A program made the translations under genes and the position numbers. A stretch of 64,000 nucleotides of DNA from Sporosarcina luteola (GTDB taxonomy: Bacteria; Bacillota; Bacilli; Bacillales_A; Planococcaceae): positions 1 through 64,000 of the forward strand of contig NZ_JAMBOI010000014.1 in NCBI RefSeq assembly GCF_023715535.1, written 5' to 3'. Shown here piece by piece: positions 26,793-36,254 of this stretch. Under the pieces are notes generated by a model. The model was not told the origin of the DNA and did not search any database. It saw only the letters and a list, made by a program, of their open reading frames with translations. Every line of letters begins with the position of its first letter. Position 1 is the first letter of the stretch.

Positions 26793-28385
26793 TTAGTTAA
26801 CAAATTTCTCTGTTTTACCTACCGACTCCCAATAGTCATTGCGCAGCTGCACTTTTAAAATCTTTCCAGAAGCATTTTTAGGTAGTTCATCAACAAAGGT
26901 GACTCCTGTAATCGCTTTAAAATGGGCGAGTTTGTCTCTTGTAAATTGAATTAGGTCTTCTTCTGTGGCGTTATGCCCTGAACGTAGAACAACGTAGGCA
27001 TGAGGTGTTTCCCCCCACTTTTCATGGGGAACTGCAATTACTGCCGCTTCCAGAATAGCTGGATGGTCATACAAAACCCCTTCGACTTCAATAGAAGATA
27101 TATTTTCTCCACCGGAGATAATGACGTCTTTTTTCCGGTCGACGATTCCTATAGTTCCATATTCATCTACAACAGCCATATCACCTGTATATAGCCAGCC
27201 ATCACGGATGGCTTCCATTGTCGCTTCTTCATTTCGCCAATAACCTTTCATGACGCCATTTCCACGGACTATGAGTTCTCCAATATCCTTTTCATTCCAA
27301 GCCACTTCTTCCCCCAAATCATTTACGACTTTTACATCAGTACCAATCATTTGATGCCCCGCTTTTGCTTTTAAACGGGACTCTTCATCTTTTGTGAAAT
27401 CTTTGAAGTGAGTTTGGATTCTTGAGATGGTACTTAACGGACTAGATTCCGTCATGCCATACACTTGAATAAACTCCCACCCTAGCTCATCTTCCACTCG
27501 AGTGACAAACGTTGTCGGCGGTGCCGATCCCGCTATAAATACACGGGTGTTTTGCTCAAGTTTCAACTGATTTTCATCGTAGTATTGCAATAAGGAATTC
27601 AGGACCGTCGGAGCCATATGCATGACGGTAACGCCGTGTTTCTCTATCGCATCAAAAATATTTTTCGGAGAGGCTTTTCGTAAACAGATTTGAGTTGCTC
27701 CATTAGCAGTGTAGTAGAACGGGGAGCCCCAACCATTAACGTGAAACATCGGCAATACATGTGCAAGGACATCCTGATCCGTTACCCGCAAATGATGCAT
27801 ACATGTCAAAGCATGAAGATAGTTGTTTCGATGTGTCAACATCACGCCTTTTGGTTTTCCGGTTGTTCCACTCGTGTATAGCAAGCTGCACACATCCGTC
27901 TCTTCCAAAGCTTCACGTTGGAATGCTGCTTTTGAATGAGTTTGTAAGAATTCATCATAATTCATTTCATCACAGGAGCCGTCAGAATAGTGGACAATGA
28001 TCTCCTCAACCGTTTCCAGCTTTTCTTTAATTGGCAGGATTAGATTGTACAAGTCCTGATCTACAAACAAAACTTTTGATCCGCTATGATTTAAAATATA
28101 GAGATAATCTTCTGGTTTTAGTCGGATATTCAATGGTACCATGACAGCACCCAACTGAAACACACCATAAAAACCTTCTAGCATTTCTACTGTATTCGGT
28201 GCTAAAAATGCTACACGGTCGCCTTTTTTTACTCCTAACTTACGAAGGCCGTCTGATAACTGATTGACACGGTCATTCATTTCCCGATAAGTAAATACCC
28301 GGTCTTCACTGATCACCGCTTTTTTATCTCCATAGAGTTTAACGGCATGATCTAAAAACTGTGTTACTAGTAATGGTACTTCCAT
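26793..28385 (-). CDS. Long- or medium-chain acyl-CoA ligase (ANL family)
   Basis: 530-residue fatty acid-CoA ligase. Motifs are complete: LLYTSGTTGKPKGVMLTHRN (about 174), adenylate-binding QVYGMTESSPL, hinge GDMAVVDEYGTIGIVDRKKD and catalytic PKNASGKILKVQLR. LPMFHVNGWGSPFYY is typical of acyl-activating enzymes acting on medium-chain or aromatic acids, so chain length is uncertain. GGGGGG precedes the ATG at 28385; seven further upstream codons are open. There are no beta-oxidation neighbours, and it stands alone between rpsD and ligD. Confidence 0.87.
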   Translation of the reverse strand: MEVPLLVTQFLDHAVKLYGDKKAVISEDRVFTYREMNDRVNQLSDGLRKLGVKKGDRVAFLAPNTVEMLEGFYGVFQLGAVMVPLNIRLKPEDYLYILNHSGSKVLFVDQDLYNLILPIKEKLETVEEIIVHYSDGSCDEMNYDEFLQTHSKAAFQREALEETDVCSLLYTSGTTGKPKGVMLTHRNNYLHALTCMHHLRVTDQDVLAHVLPMFHVNGWGSPFYYTANGATQICLRKASPKNIFDAIEKHGVTVMHMAPTVLNSLLQYYDENQLKLEQNTRVFIAGSAPPTTFVTRVEDELGWEFIQVYGMTESSPLSTISRIQTHFKDFTKDEESRLKAKAGHQMIGTDVKVVNDLGEEVAWNEKDIGELIVRGNGVMKGYWRNEEATMEAIRDGWLYTGDMAVVDEYGTIGIVDRKKDVIISGGENISSIEVEGVLYDHPAILEAAVIAVPHEKWGETPHAYVVLRSGHNATEEDLIQFTRDKLAHFKAITGVTFVDELPKNASGKILKVQLRNDYWESVGKTEKFVN

Positions 28386-28477
28386 GGATATCCCCCCTAT
28401 TATCATACGTAAGAAATCATAGCAATTATAAAATAAATACTATCACAAAATTCAGCCTTTTGTAAATTAGAGGGGGG

Positions 28478-30322
28478 CTATTTCCCCCTCAATAAATCTT
28501 TCAACTGTTCAAGCACGACTGCAAAAGCTTGCTTCTCACCCACTTGCCTGAATTCACGGAACGGATCCCCAATCGTTTTCATTCGCTCCACTACACTATT
28601 GATTGTAAATTGTTCCGGCCGTAATGAAGCACCAACCTCTTCCCAATTCAGTGGCGTGGCAACCGTAGCCAATTCATTTCCCCTAGGGGAATATGGAGCG
28701 ACGATTGTTTTTCCTTCGTGATGCTGTACATAGTCCAGATAAAGTTTGTTTCCTCTGTTCTTTTTCAGACGTTCAGTTGTGAACCATTGCGGCTCTTGGT
28801 CGCATAGGAAATCAGCGATGAATTTTGTGAAGATGCGGGTATCGTCGTATGTGAATGTATTGAATGGGAGCGGGATATATACTTGCAAGCCTTTGCCGCC
28901 GGATGTTTTGACGAATGATGTCAGTTTGAACTGATCAAATATTACTTTTAAGCGAACTGCCGCTTCTACAGAAAGTGAAAATTCCTCGACGGAAGGCGGA
29001 TCTAAATCAAAGACGATTTCGGTCGGCATTTTTGTATCAATCGTTCGAAATGGAATGTGGTATTCGATCGCAAGCTGATTCCCTAGCCATAGCAAAGTTG
29101 TAATATCATTGCAGACGATATAGTCAATGTCCTCATCTCTTGATGTCTTCACAAAGTCAGGAGCATAGTCAGGTACGCTTTTCTGATAAAATTTTTCGCC
29201 CGGCACGCCATGAGGGAAGCGGATTAGGGTTAGATGCCGTTCTTTCATGAATGGCAGCATGAAGGGTGCCGCCGATTGCAAATAAAGTAAGTAATCGTCT
29301 TTCACCAAGCCTTGTTTCGGCCAAACCGGTTTGTCAGGATGAGTAATTTGGATATTCTCTGGAATCGGGTTCACTTGCCTAAGCAATTGACGCCACTGGC
29401 AGTCATCGGGATTCACTTCAAACTGAAAAGAATGGAACCTCGGTTCGCGCAGATGTTTCCCGTCAAAGCTGATGCAATTTATATTTGCACAAATGGATGG
29501 TTCGATTTTGTAAACGGAGTTTCCAATATGGTGTCCGTTTGCGAGAAACAACTCACTTAGGGTCTTCATTTCCTCATCTGACATTCCGTGCTTGAATGTC
29601 GTTACCTCAAATAGCTGACCTCCTCTATAAATTGCACCTGTGAAAAATCCGTTTACCTGTTCATATTTCGTTATAATGACTGTGACTTGACGCCAGTTTT
29701 TTACTTTCAACCATTGATTCGTCCGTTTTTCATGACTCCAGATACTTTCTCTCCGCTTGGCGACTGCCCCTTCTCCATTGTTCAGCCGGACTTGACGCCA
29801 TAATTCCTTTTCATCTGTAACCGTTTCTATTAATTGAATTAGACTATCGTGTCGATAACGCACAGTAGTCGGCAGCCCGATCTGATCAAAACACTTCTTC
29901 AGTTGCACTTTCCTCTTTTCAAGTACAGTGCCGGAAACATCTTTTCCTTTTAGCAATAAAAGATCGAAGACGATGTATTGGCAAGGGAATACTCTAGAAT
30001 GCCGGAAAATCACTTCTTTTTTCCGCATCCTTCCCCTCGTTTGCACGATGGAAAATTCACTACTAAAATCGTTTTGAAGACAGACCAATTCCCCGTCAAA
30101 TGTAATCGGGAGAAACGGTTTAATCAAATGTTCAATGCGGCGGCAATTCTCGATAATTTCCGGAAATATATCATTCAATAGTTTTTCGTTTCTGCTGAAT
30201 AGCTGAATCCCATCGTTACTCCATTGCAGAATCGCTCGGAATCCATCGTATTTCGTTTCATATAGCCAATCTTTCCCGACAGGCATTTCTTCTGCATCCA
30301 TCATTAACATCGGTTTCATCAT
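28478..30322 (-). CDS. ligD: ATP-dependent DNA ligase LigD (ligase plus polymerase)
   Basis: Seals and fills double-strand breaks in bacterial non-homologous end joining. It has 614 residues in the Bacillus order: an N-terminal ATP ligase domain, then a C-terminal primase-like polymerase. The adenylated Lys24 is in ETKYDGFRAI. GELVCLQ and VAKRRES are further ligase motifs. The polymerase domain (about 330-600) carries EIVFDLDPP and TSGGKGLQVYIPL. There is no 3'-phosphoesterase domain. The ATG at 30322 follows GGAG by six bases; the frame runs on to 30421, across the ku promoter. It is divergent from ku. Confidence 0.95.
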   Translation of the reverse strand: MMKPMLMMDAEEMPVGKDWLYETKYDGFRAILQWSNDGIQLFSRNEKLLNDIFPEIIENCRRIEHLIKPFLPITFDGELVCLQNDFSSEFSIVQTRGRMRKKEVIFRHSRVFPCQYIVFDLLLLKGKDVSGTVLEKRKVQLKKCFDQIGLPTTVRYRHDSLIQLIETVTDEKELWRQVRLNNGEGAVAKRRESIWSHEKRTNQWLKVKNWRQVTVIITKYEQVNGFFTGAIYRGGQLFEVTTFKHGMSDEEMKTLSELFLANGHHIGNSVYKIEPSICANINCISFDGKHLREPRFHSFQFEVNPDDCQWRQLLRQVNPIPENIQITHPDKPVWPKQGLVKDDYLLYLQSAAPFMLPFMKERHLTLIRFPHGVPGEKFYQKSVPDYAPDFVKTSRDEDIDYIVCNDITTLLWLGNQLAIEYHIPFRTIDTKMPTEIVFDLDPPSVEEFSLSVEAAVRLKVIFDQFKLTSFVKTSGGKGLQVYIPLPFNTFTYDDTRIFTKFIADFLCDQEPQWFTTERLKKNRGNKLYLDYVQHHEGKTIVAPYSPRGNELATVATPLNWEEVGASLRPEQFTINSVVERMKTIGDPFREFRQVGEKQAFAVVLEQLKDLLRGK

Positions 30323-30369
30323 AGATCGCTCCAAGTTTTTGTTAGTGTTTGATGAATCGGATTTCGTAT

Positions 30370-30398
30370 ACATAAGAATGAGCCAGCTTTCCATACTA
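30370..30398 (+). promoter_or_regulatory. Sigma-G-like promoter of ku
   Basis: ACATA (30370-30374), 17-base spacer, CATACTA (30392-30398). The -10 matches sigma-G exactly and the -35 has one mismatch (A for G). It ends 22 bases before the ku start. No equal match was found for ligD on the other strand. Confidence 0.55.
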
Positions 30399-30420
30399 AG
30401 AATAAAAGCGGGTGATTTCA

Positions 30421-31248
30421 TTGCATACAGTTTGGAAAGGCAGCATCAGTTTCGGTCTTGTCAATATTCCGATCAAGCTTCATACGGCCACGGAAAACAA
30501 CGATATTAAATTGCGCCAGCTTCATAAGGAGTGTCATTCACCGATAAGCTATCAGAAAGTATGCCCAATTTGTGATAAAGAAGTGAAGAGCGAAGAAATA
30601 GTGAAAGCGTATGAGTATACGAAAAACAAGTTTGTCGTACTCGATGATGAGGAACTCGAAAAGCTGAAGAAAGAAAATGAAGACAAAGCTGTGGAGATCA
30701 TTGATTTTGTAAAGTTGGAGGAAATCGACCCGATCTATTTTGAAAAGAGCTATTTCATGGCGCCCGATGCGAATGGCGGCAAGGCGTATGCTTTATTGAG
30801 GAAGGCTCTAAAAGAATCCGGAAAAATCGGTGTGGCGAAGATTATCATCCGTTCGAAGGAGCAGTTAGCAGTCGTCCGGGTCTATAAAGACGCTTTGTTA
30901 ATGGAAACGATCCACTTCCCGGATGAGGTGCGCAATGTGGGAGATGTACCGAATATCCCGGCTGAAGACTCTGTTGTGAAAAAAGAACTCGATACAGCAC
31001 TTCTGTTAGTTGATCAATTGACGACAGTGTTCGATCCCGATAAGTATACGGACGAGTATAGAACTGCTCTCATGGAATTAATTGAAGAGAAAAAATCGGG
31101 TAGTGTGACTGTCGCAAAACTGGAGAAACAGGCAATATCACCTTCCAATACGACCGATTTGATGGCAGCGTTGCAAGCATCGCTTGATAAGACGAAAAAG
31201 AAGAAGCCAGCACCACGGAAAAAAGCGGCGGCGAAGATGAAAGCGTAA
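30421..31248 (+). CDS. ku: Non-homologous end joining protein Ku
   Basis: 275-residue homodimeric ring protein that binds DNA ends and recruits LigD. It begins MHTVWKGSISFGLVNIPIKL, the family signature, and includes CPICDKEVKSEEIVKAYEY and EEIDPIYFEKSYFMAPD. The C-terminal tail is strongly basic (KKKKPAPRKKAAAKMKA), as in other Bacillus Ku proteins where it aids DNA binding. The start is TTG with GGGTGAT just upstream; an in-frame GTG three codons earlier overlaps that site. It is divergent from ligD with 98 bases between, and probably forespore-expressed. Confidence 0.95.
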   Translation: MHTVWKGSISFGLVNIPIKLHTATENNDIKLRQLHKECHSPISYQKVCPICDKEVKSEEIVKAYEYTKNKFVVLDDEELEKLKKENEDKAVEIIDFVKLEEIDPIYFEKSYFMAPDANGGKAYALLRKALKESGKIGVAKIIIRSKEQLAVVRVYKDALLMETIHFPDEVRNVGDVPNIPAEDSVVKKELDTALLLVDQLTTVFDPDKYTDEYRTALMELIEEKKSGSVTVAKLEKQAISPSNTTDLMAALQASLDKTKKKKPAPRKKAAAKMKA

Positions 31249-31270
31249 AAGGTCTGCGAGGGGGACGCGT

Positions 31271-31435
31271 TATCACCGAATTTCAGGCGTTTATCACCGA
31301 CTTGGGATGGGTTATCACCGATTTGGCATATACCACCGATTCTCGGAGGGTTACCACCGACTCGGAGTACTTTACCACCGGCTCTCGACTGTTTACCACC
31401 GATTCTCGGACATTTACCACCGACTCCCCCATTTC
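31271..31435 (+). repeat. Phased array of eight 21-nt units (box TAYCACCGA)
   Basis: Eight copies of TAYCACCGA start at 31271, 31292, 31313, 31331, 31352, 31373, 31394 and 31415. Spacing is 21 bases except for one of 18. Units 1-3 have TATCACCGA; units 4-8 have TACCACCGA (unit 6 ends in G). The remaining 12 bases of each unit are looser, often YTCTCGGA and ending in T. The array lies in the 3' region of ku, just before the ku/tyrS terminator. No protein-coding role is supported. Confidence 0.9.
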
Positions 31436-31444
31436 CAAGGATAC

Positions 31445-31477
31445 AAAAAGGCCATTCCCCTAAAGGATGGCCTTTTT
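31445..31477. terminator. Bidirectional terminator, ku / tyrS
   Basis: Stem AAAAAGGCCAT / ATGGCCTTTTT with further CC/GG pairing inside. It closes tyrS on the minus strand and the ku-array transcript on the plus strand. Confidence 0.92.
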
Positions 31478-31480
31478 GCA

Positions 31481-32864
<1,384 letters not shown>

Positions 32865-33111
32865 AAAAAAAGCCCCTACACGATTCAACTGAATCATGCA
32901 GGGACGTTAGACATTTAGTCAAATAACGCGGTACCACCCGGCTTGAGAATATATTCATTCTCCGCTTGAAGACGCATTATCGCTGCGTACGCGTCACACT
33001 CCAAAGCTGTAATTCGTAAACGATGTACCGGACAGCTTGCACCAACCGCTGCCTCTCTAGACGGATCGACCGTTACTACTCCGGCTTTCTCACCATGTGA
33101 AAAATGATATA
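32865..33111 (-). promoter_or_regulatory. Tyrosine T-box riboswitch of tyrS
   Basis: The minus strand carries the invariant T-box GGGTGGTACCGCG (32927-32939), a stem I with GGTTGGTGCAAGC, and two UAC (Tyr) triplets as candidate specifiers at 33009-33011 and 33016-33018. A terminator follows, GTCCCTGCATGATTC paired with GAATCGTGTAGGGGC, then TTTTTTT (32865-32906). Uncharged tRNA-Tyr should stabilise the antiterminator and allow tyrS transcription. Confidence 0.92.
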
Positions 33112-33117
33112 TGACTT

Positions 33118-33145
33118 ATTGTAATCTAAAATATCGATTTGTCAA
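33118..33145 (-). promoter_or_regulatory. Sigma-A promoter of the tyrS T-box leader
   Basis: On the minus strand consensus TTGACA (33140-33145), 16-base spacer, TACAAT (33118-33123), giving a start near 33111. Confidence 0.8.
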
Positions 33146-33172
33146 ACATTTTCTATTGATTTCCACGAAATG

Positions 33173-33181
33173 TGCTATAAT
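33173..33181 (+). promoter_or_regulatory. Extended -10 promoter of the class A PBP gene
   Basis: TGCTATAAT is a perfect -10 with the TGn extension, 27 bases before the start codon. No good -35 lies at the proper distance. It is divergent from the tyrS promoter. Confidence 0.6.
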
Positions 33182-33208
33182 AGGAAGGATTTTAGGGGGG
33201 ATGAAAAC

Positions 33209-36193
33209 TTGAGCGAAAAACGTAAAAACAGGATAGATCTTATAGAAGAAAAGTTTGAATCAATGAAGAAAAAAGGATGGGCAAAGGGGCTTCGCATCAC
33301 ATCTGGAGTCATTTGGAACCTTTTCCTGCTCTTCCTCATTTTCGGTCTGACTCTTGGGGTTTTTGCCGCCTCAGTCGGTGCAGGATATTTTGCATCACTA
33401 GTCGCAAAAGAACCGCTTCGCTCCAAGGCTGAAATGCGGGGAGACATCTTCAATTATGAAGAGACATCTGAGATTTATTTTGCTAAAGACATTTATTTAG
33501 GTAAAGTAAACGCCGATATTGAACGGAAGGAAACGACATTGAAGGATGTTTCTCCATTTGTCATCGATGCCGTTTTAGCAACTGAGGACGAATACTTTGA
33601 TTCACATGAAGGAATTGTCCCAAAAGCGATTTTCCGCGGACTTTTTCAGGACGTGACGAATTCCTCCAGTCAGACAGGGGGCTCGACCCTCACCCAACAA
33701 TTGATTAAAAACCAGATTTTGACGAATGAAGTTTCCTATGAACGGAAGGCGAAGGAAATCCTGCTCGCCATGCGGCTAGAACATTTCATGGAAAAAGATG
33801 AGATCCTGGAAGCCTACTTAAATATTATTCCATATGGAAGAAATGCAATGGGACAAAATATTGCGGGGATCGAAACTGCAGCGGAAGGTATTTTTGGAGT
33901 TACTGCAAAAGAGCTTAATCTTCCACAAGCTGCCTATATCGCGGGTATTCCGCAAGCGCCTTTCGCTTATACACCTTTTCTTAGCAACTATTATGGCGGC
34001 GGCTTGAAGAATGATGAAAACATTAAGCCGGGAATCGACAGGATGAAAACGGTCCTTTTCCGTATGAAGGAAACGGGATATATTAGCGATAAGCAATATG
34101 AAGAAGCGATCGCTTACGATATCACAAAAGACTTTCGCGAAAAGACAGAGCGCGCAACCGAGAGATATCCTTATTTGACGCAGGAAATCCAAGGGGAGAC
34201 AATTGAAATTCTTGCTAGAGTCTTGGCAGAAAAGGATGGCATCGATCCGGAACGGGTTGATGGAGATGAAAAAGTACAGGAAAAATATAAGATCCTTGCA
34301 GAACGTGCAATGCGTACTGGTGGATACCGAATTTATTCAACTGTTGAAAAAGACCTCTATGATGCAATGAATAAAGTGGGGCAGGAATTCGAACATTACG
34401 GTTTCACGTATACACGTGAAGAGAAGGATTATAGCACTGGGGAAACCATTCTGAAGGATAACCCCGTTCAAGTTGGTGCGATCATGATTGAAAATAATAC
34501 AGGTCGGATCCTTTCCTTCATCGGAGGACGCGATCACCAACTTATTAATACGAACTATGCTACGCAAACTCATCGGTCAAACGGCTCAGCGATGAAACCG
34601 CTTCTCGTCTATGCACCCGCGATTGAATACGGGGTGATCGGTGCAGGAAGCCCTGTCGTCGATGTGAAATTTGAAATTCCCGGTTGGGCCCCAGCAAACT
34701 ATACTGCCAATGTAGAAAATGGCATCATTCCTGCAAGGAAAGCATTAGCAGAATCACTGAACCTGCCAACGGCCCGATTGTATAAGGAGATTGTGGACAG
34801 AAGGCCTGCTGAGTTTTTAGAGAAAATGAATTTCAGTCAACTGCATAAGGAGGACTACACAAACTACTCCACCTCTATCGGAGGAATGAAAAACGGTGTA
34901 AGTGTTAAGGAAAACACAAATGCATTCGCCACATTTGCAAACGGCGGCAAGTTCATACAATCGTATATCATAGAACGTATAGAGGATATGGCTGGCAATG
35001 TCGTTTATCAACATGAAATTAATCCTGTCGATGTATTCAGTCCCGAAACATCTTATATCATTACGGATATGCTCCGAGACGTTCTGAAGCCTGGCGGAAC
35101 GGGTCAGCAATTGCCCGGCTTCATGAATTTCAAAACTGACATGGCCGCGAAGACAGGTACGACGAATGAATACGCGGATGCTTGGCTCGTCGGATATAAC
35201 CCGAACGTTTCACTTGGAATATGGTTCGGCTATTACGACCTGTCACGGAAATTATATACGCGGGGATCAGGGCAAATGCACCCGACAACACGTACAACGA
35301 TGCTGTTTGGAAGACTGATGAATGCTGCAAATGCAGTGAGGCCGGACCTGGTCGGTGCAGGCAGCACATTCAAACAGCCGGAAGGAGTCGTTTCGAAACC
35401 ATTTTGCGGTATTTCCGGATTGGCTCCGTCAGAAGCATGTACATCTGCTGGATTGGTCAGGTCGGACTTGTTCAATTCAAAAGCAATGCTTCCGACAGAA
35501 CCGGATGACAGTATTATCAATGCTTCCTATGTCTCCGTCAAAGGCAGCCGTTACATGGCGCTACCTTCTACGCCTGCCGAATTTATCGTCTCAGGCGGAA
35601 CAGGAGTCAACCAGGCATTCATCGACCGGATGCTTGGACCATGGGGCGGAGATGCTTCGAAGCTGTTCCCATCCATGTCCGTATTTGCTTCAGGTGTTGT
35701 ATCGGGCGCATCATTTACTGCCGATGACGCGGCGCCGGCAGGAGTCAGTGCCTCGCTTAACGGATCGACATTGGTTTGGTCGGAGTCGCCTTCAAATGAC
35801 GTTATCGGTTATTATGTGTACCGGAACAATGAACGGATTGCGACCGTCAGAGATGGATCCGCCAATTCGATAGCTGTCGGTCCGGGGGATTATTATGTCA
35901 GAGCCGTTGATATTACCGGACTGTTATCAGGGGGTTCCAATATCGTCATTGTAGACAGCCCGGAGCCGCCACCTACTACGGAAACGCCGGATGACGGGGA
36001 TACACCTCCCGCGACACCTCCAGGGAATGAAGGCAATAGCGGAGATAACGGTAACGGCAATGAAGGCAGCGGGAATGATGATGGAAGTACAGGTAACAAT
36101 GGAAACGGAAATGGCAATAATGGAAACAACGGAAACGGCAACAACAACGGAGGAGGCAATAAACCTCCTTCAGACGATGATGACGATGAGTAA
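33209..36193 (+). CDS. Class A penicillin-binding protein with FN3 domain and Asn/Gly tail
   Basis: Bifunctional peptidoglycan synthase of 994 residues. It has a cytoplasmic basic stretch, one membrane helix (about 34-62), a GT51 glycosyltransferase (about 90-300; EDEYFDSHEG, GGSTLTQQLIKNQ) and a transpeptidase with Ser460 in SAMK, SLN at 516 and KTGT at 648. A fibronectin III-like domain (about 835-910) follows, then an extracellular tail of about 80 residues rich in Asn, Gly and Asp, ending in poly-Asp. The start is TTG, eight bases after GGGGGG. Its place between tyrS and acsA differs from B. subtilis. PBP1A-type naming is likely but the paralogue is uncertain. Confidence 0.93.
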   Translation: MSEKRKNRIDLIEEKFESMKKKGWAKGLRITSGVIWNLFLLFLIFGLTLGVFAASVGAGYFASLVAKEPLRSKAEMRGDIFNYEETSEIYFAKDIYLGKVNADIERKETTLKDVSPFVIDAVLATEDEYFDSHEGIVPKAIFRGLFQDVTNSSSQTGGSTLTQQLIKNQILTNEVSYERKAKEILLAMRLEHFMEKDEILEAYLNIIPYGRNAMGQNIAGIETAAEGIFGVTAKELNLPQAAYIAGIPQAPFAYTPFLSNYYGGGLKNDENIKPGIDRMKTVLFRMKETGYISDKQYEEAIAYDITKDFREKTERATERYPYLTQEIQGETIEILARVLAEKDGIDPERVDGDEKVQEKYKILAERAMRTGGYRIYSTVEKDLYDAMNKVGQEFEHYGFTYTREEKDYSTGETILKDNPVQVGAIMIENNTGRILSFIGGRDHQLINTNYATQTHRSNGSAMKPLLVYAPAIEYGVIGAGSPVVDVKFEIPGWAPANYTANVENGIIPARKALAESLNLPTARLYKEIVDRRPAEFLEKMNFSQLHKEDYTNYSTSIGGMKNGVSVKENTNAFATFANGGKFIQSYIIERIEDMAGNVVYQHEINPVDVFSPETSYIITDMLRDVLKPGGTGQQLPGFMNFKTDMAAKTGTTNEYADAWLVGYNPNVSLGIWFGYYDLSRKLYTRGSGQMHPTTRTTMLFGRLMNAANAVRPDLVGAGSTFKQPEGVVSKPFCGISGLAPSEACTSAGLVRSDLFNSKAMLPTEPDDSIINASYVSVKGSRYMALPSTPAEFIVSGGTGVNQAFIDRMLGPWGGDASKLFPSMSVFASGVVSGASFTADDAAPAGVSASLNGSTLVWSESPSNDVIGYYVYRNNERIATVRDGSANSIAVGPGDYYVRAVDITGLLSGGSNIVIVDSPEPPPTTETPDDGDTPPATPPGNEGNSGDNGNGNEGSGNDDGSTGNNGNGNGNNGNNGNGNNNGGGNKPPSDDDDDE

Positions 36194-36205
36194 CAGGTAA
36201 ATTTG

Positions 36206-36241
36206 AAAGGGACTCCCGCAATAATCCGGGAGTCCCTTTTC
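36206..36241. terminator. Bidirectional terminator, PBP / acsA
   Basis: Thirteen-base-pair stem AAAGGGACTCCCG / CGGGAGTCCCTTT, then TTTT. It lies between the convergent PBP and acsA genes. Confidence 0.92.
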
Positions 36242-36254
36242 ATTATATCTACCG

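Noticed and set aside
31271..31435. CRISPR array
   Set aside because: Repeats are 9 bases with 12-base remainders, far below CRISPR dimensions, and no cas gene is nearby. The same reasoning applies to 46655-46794.
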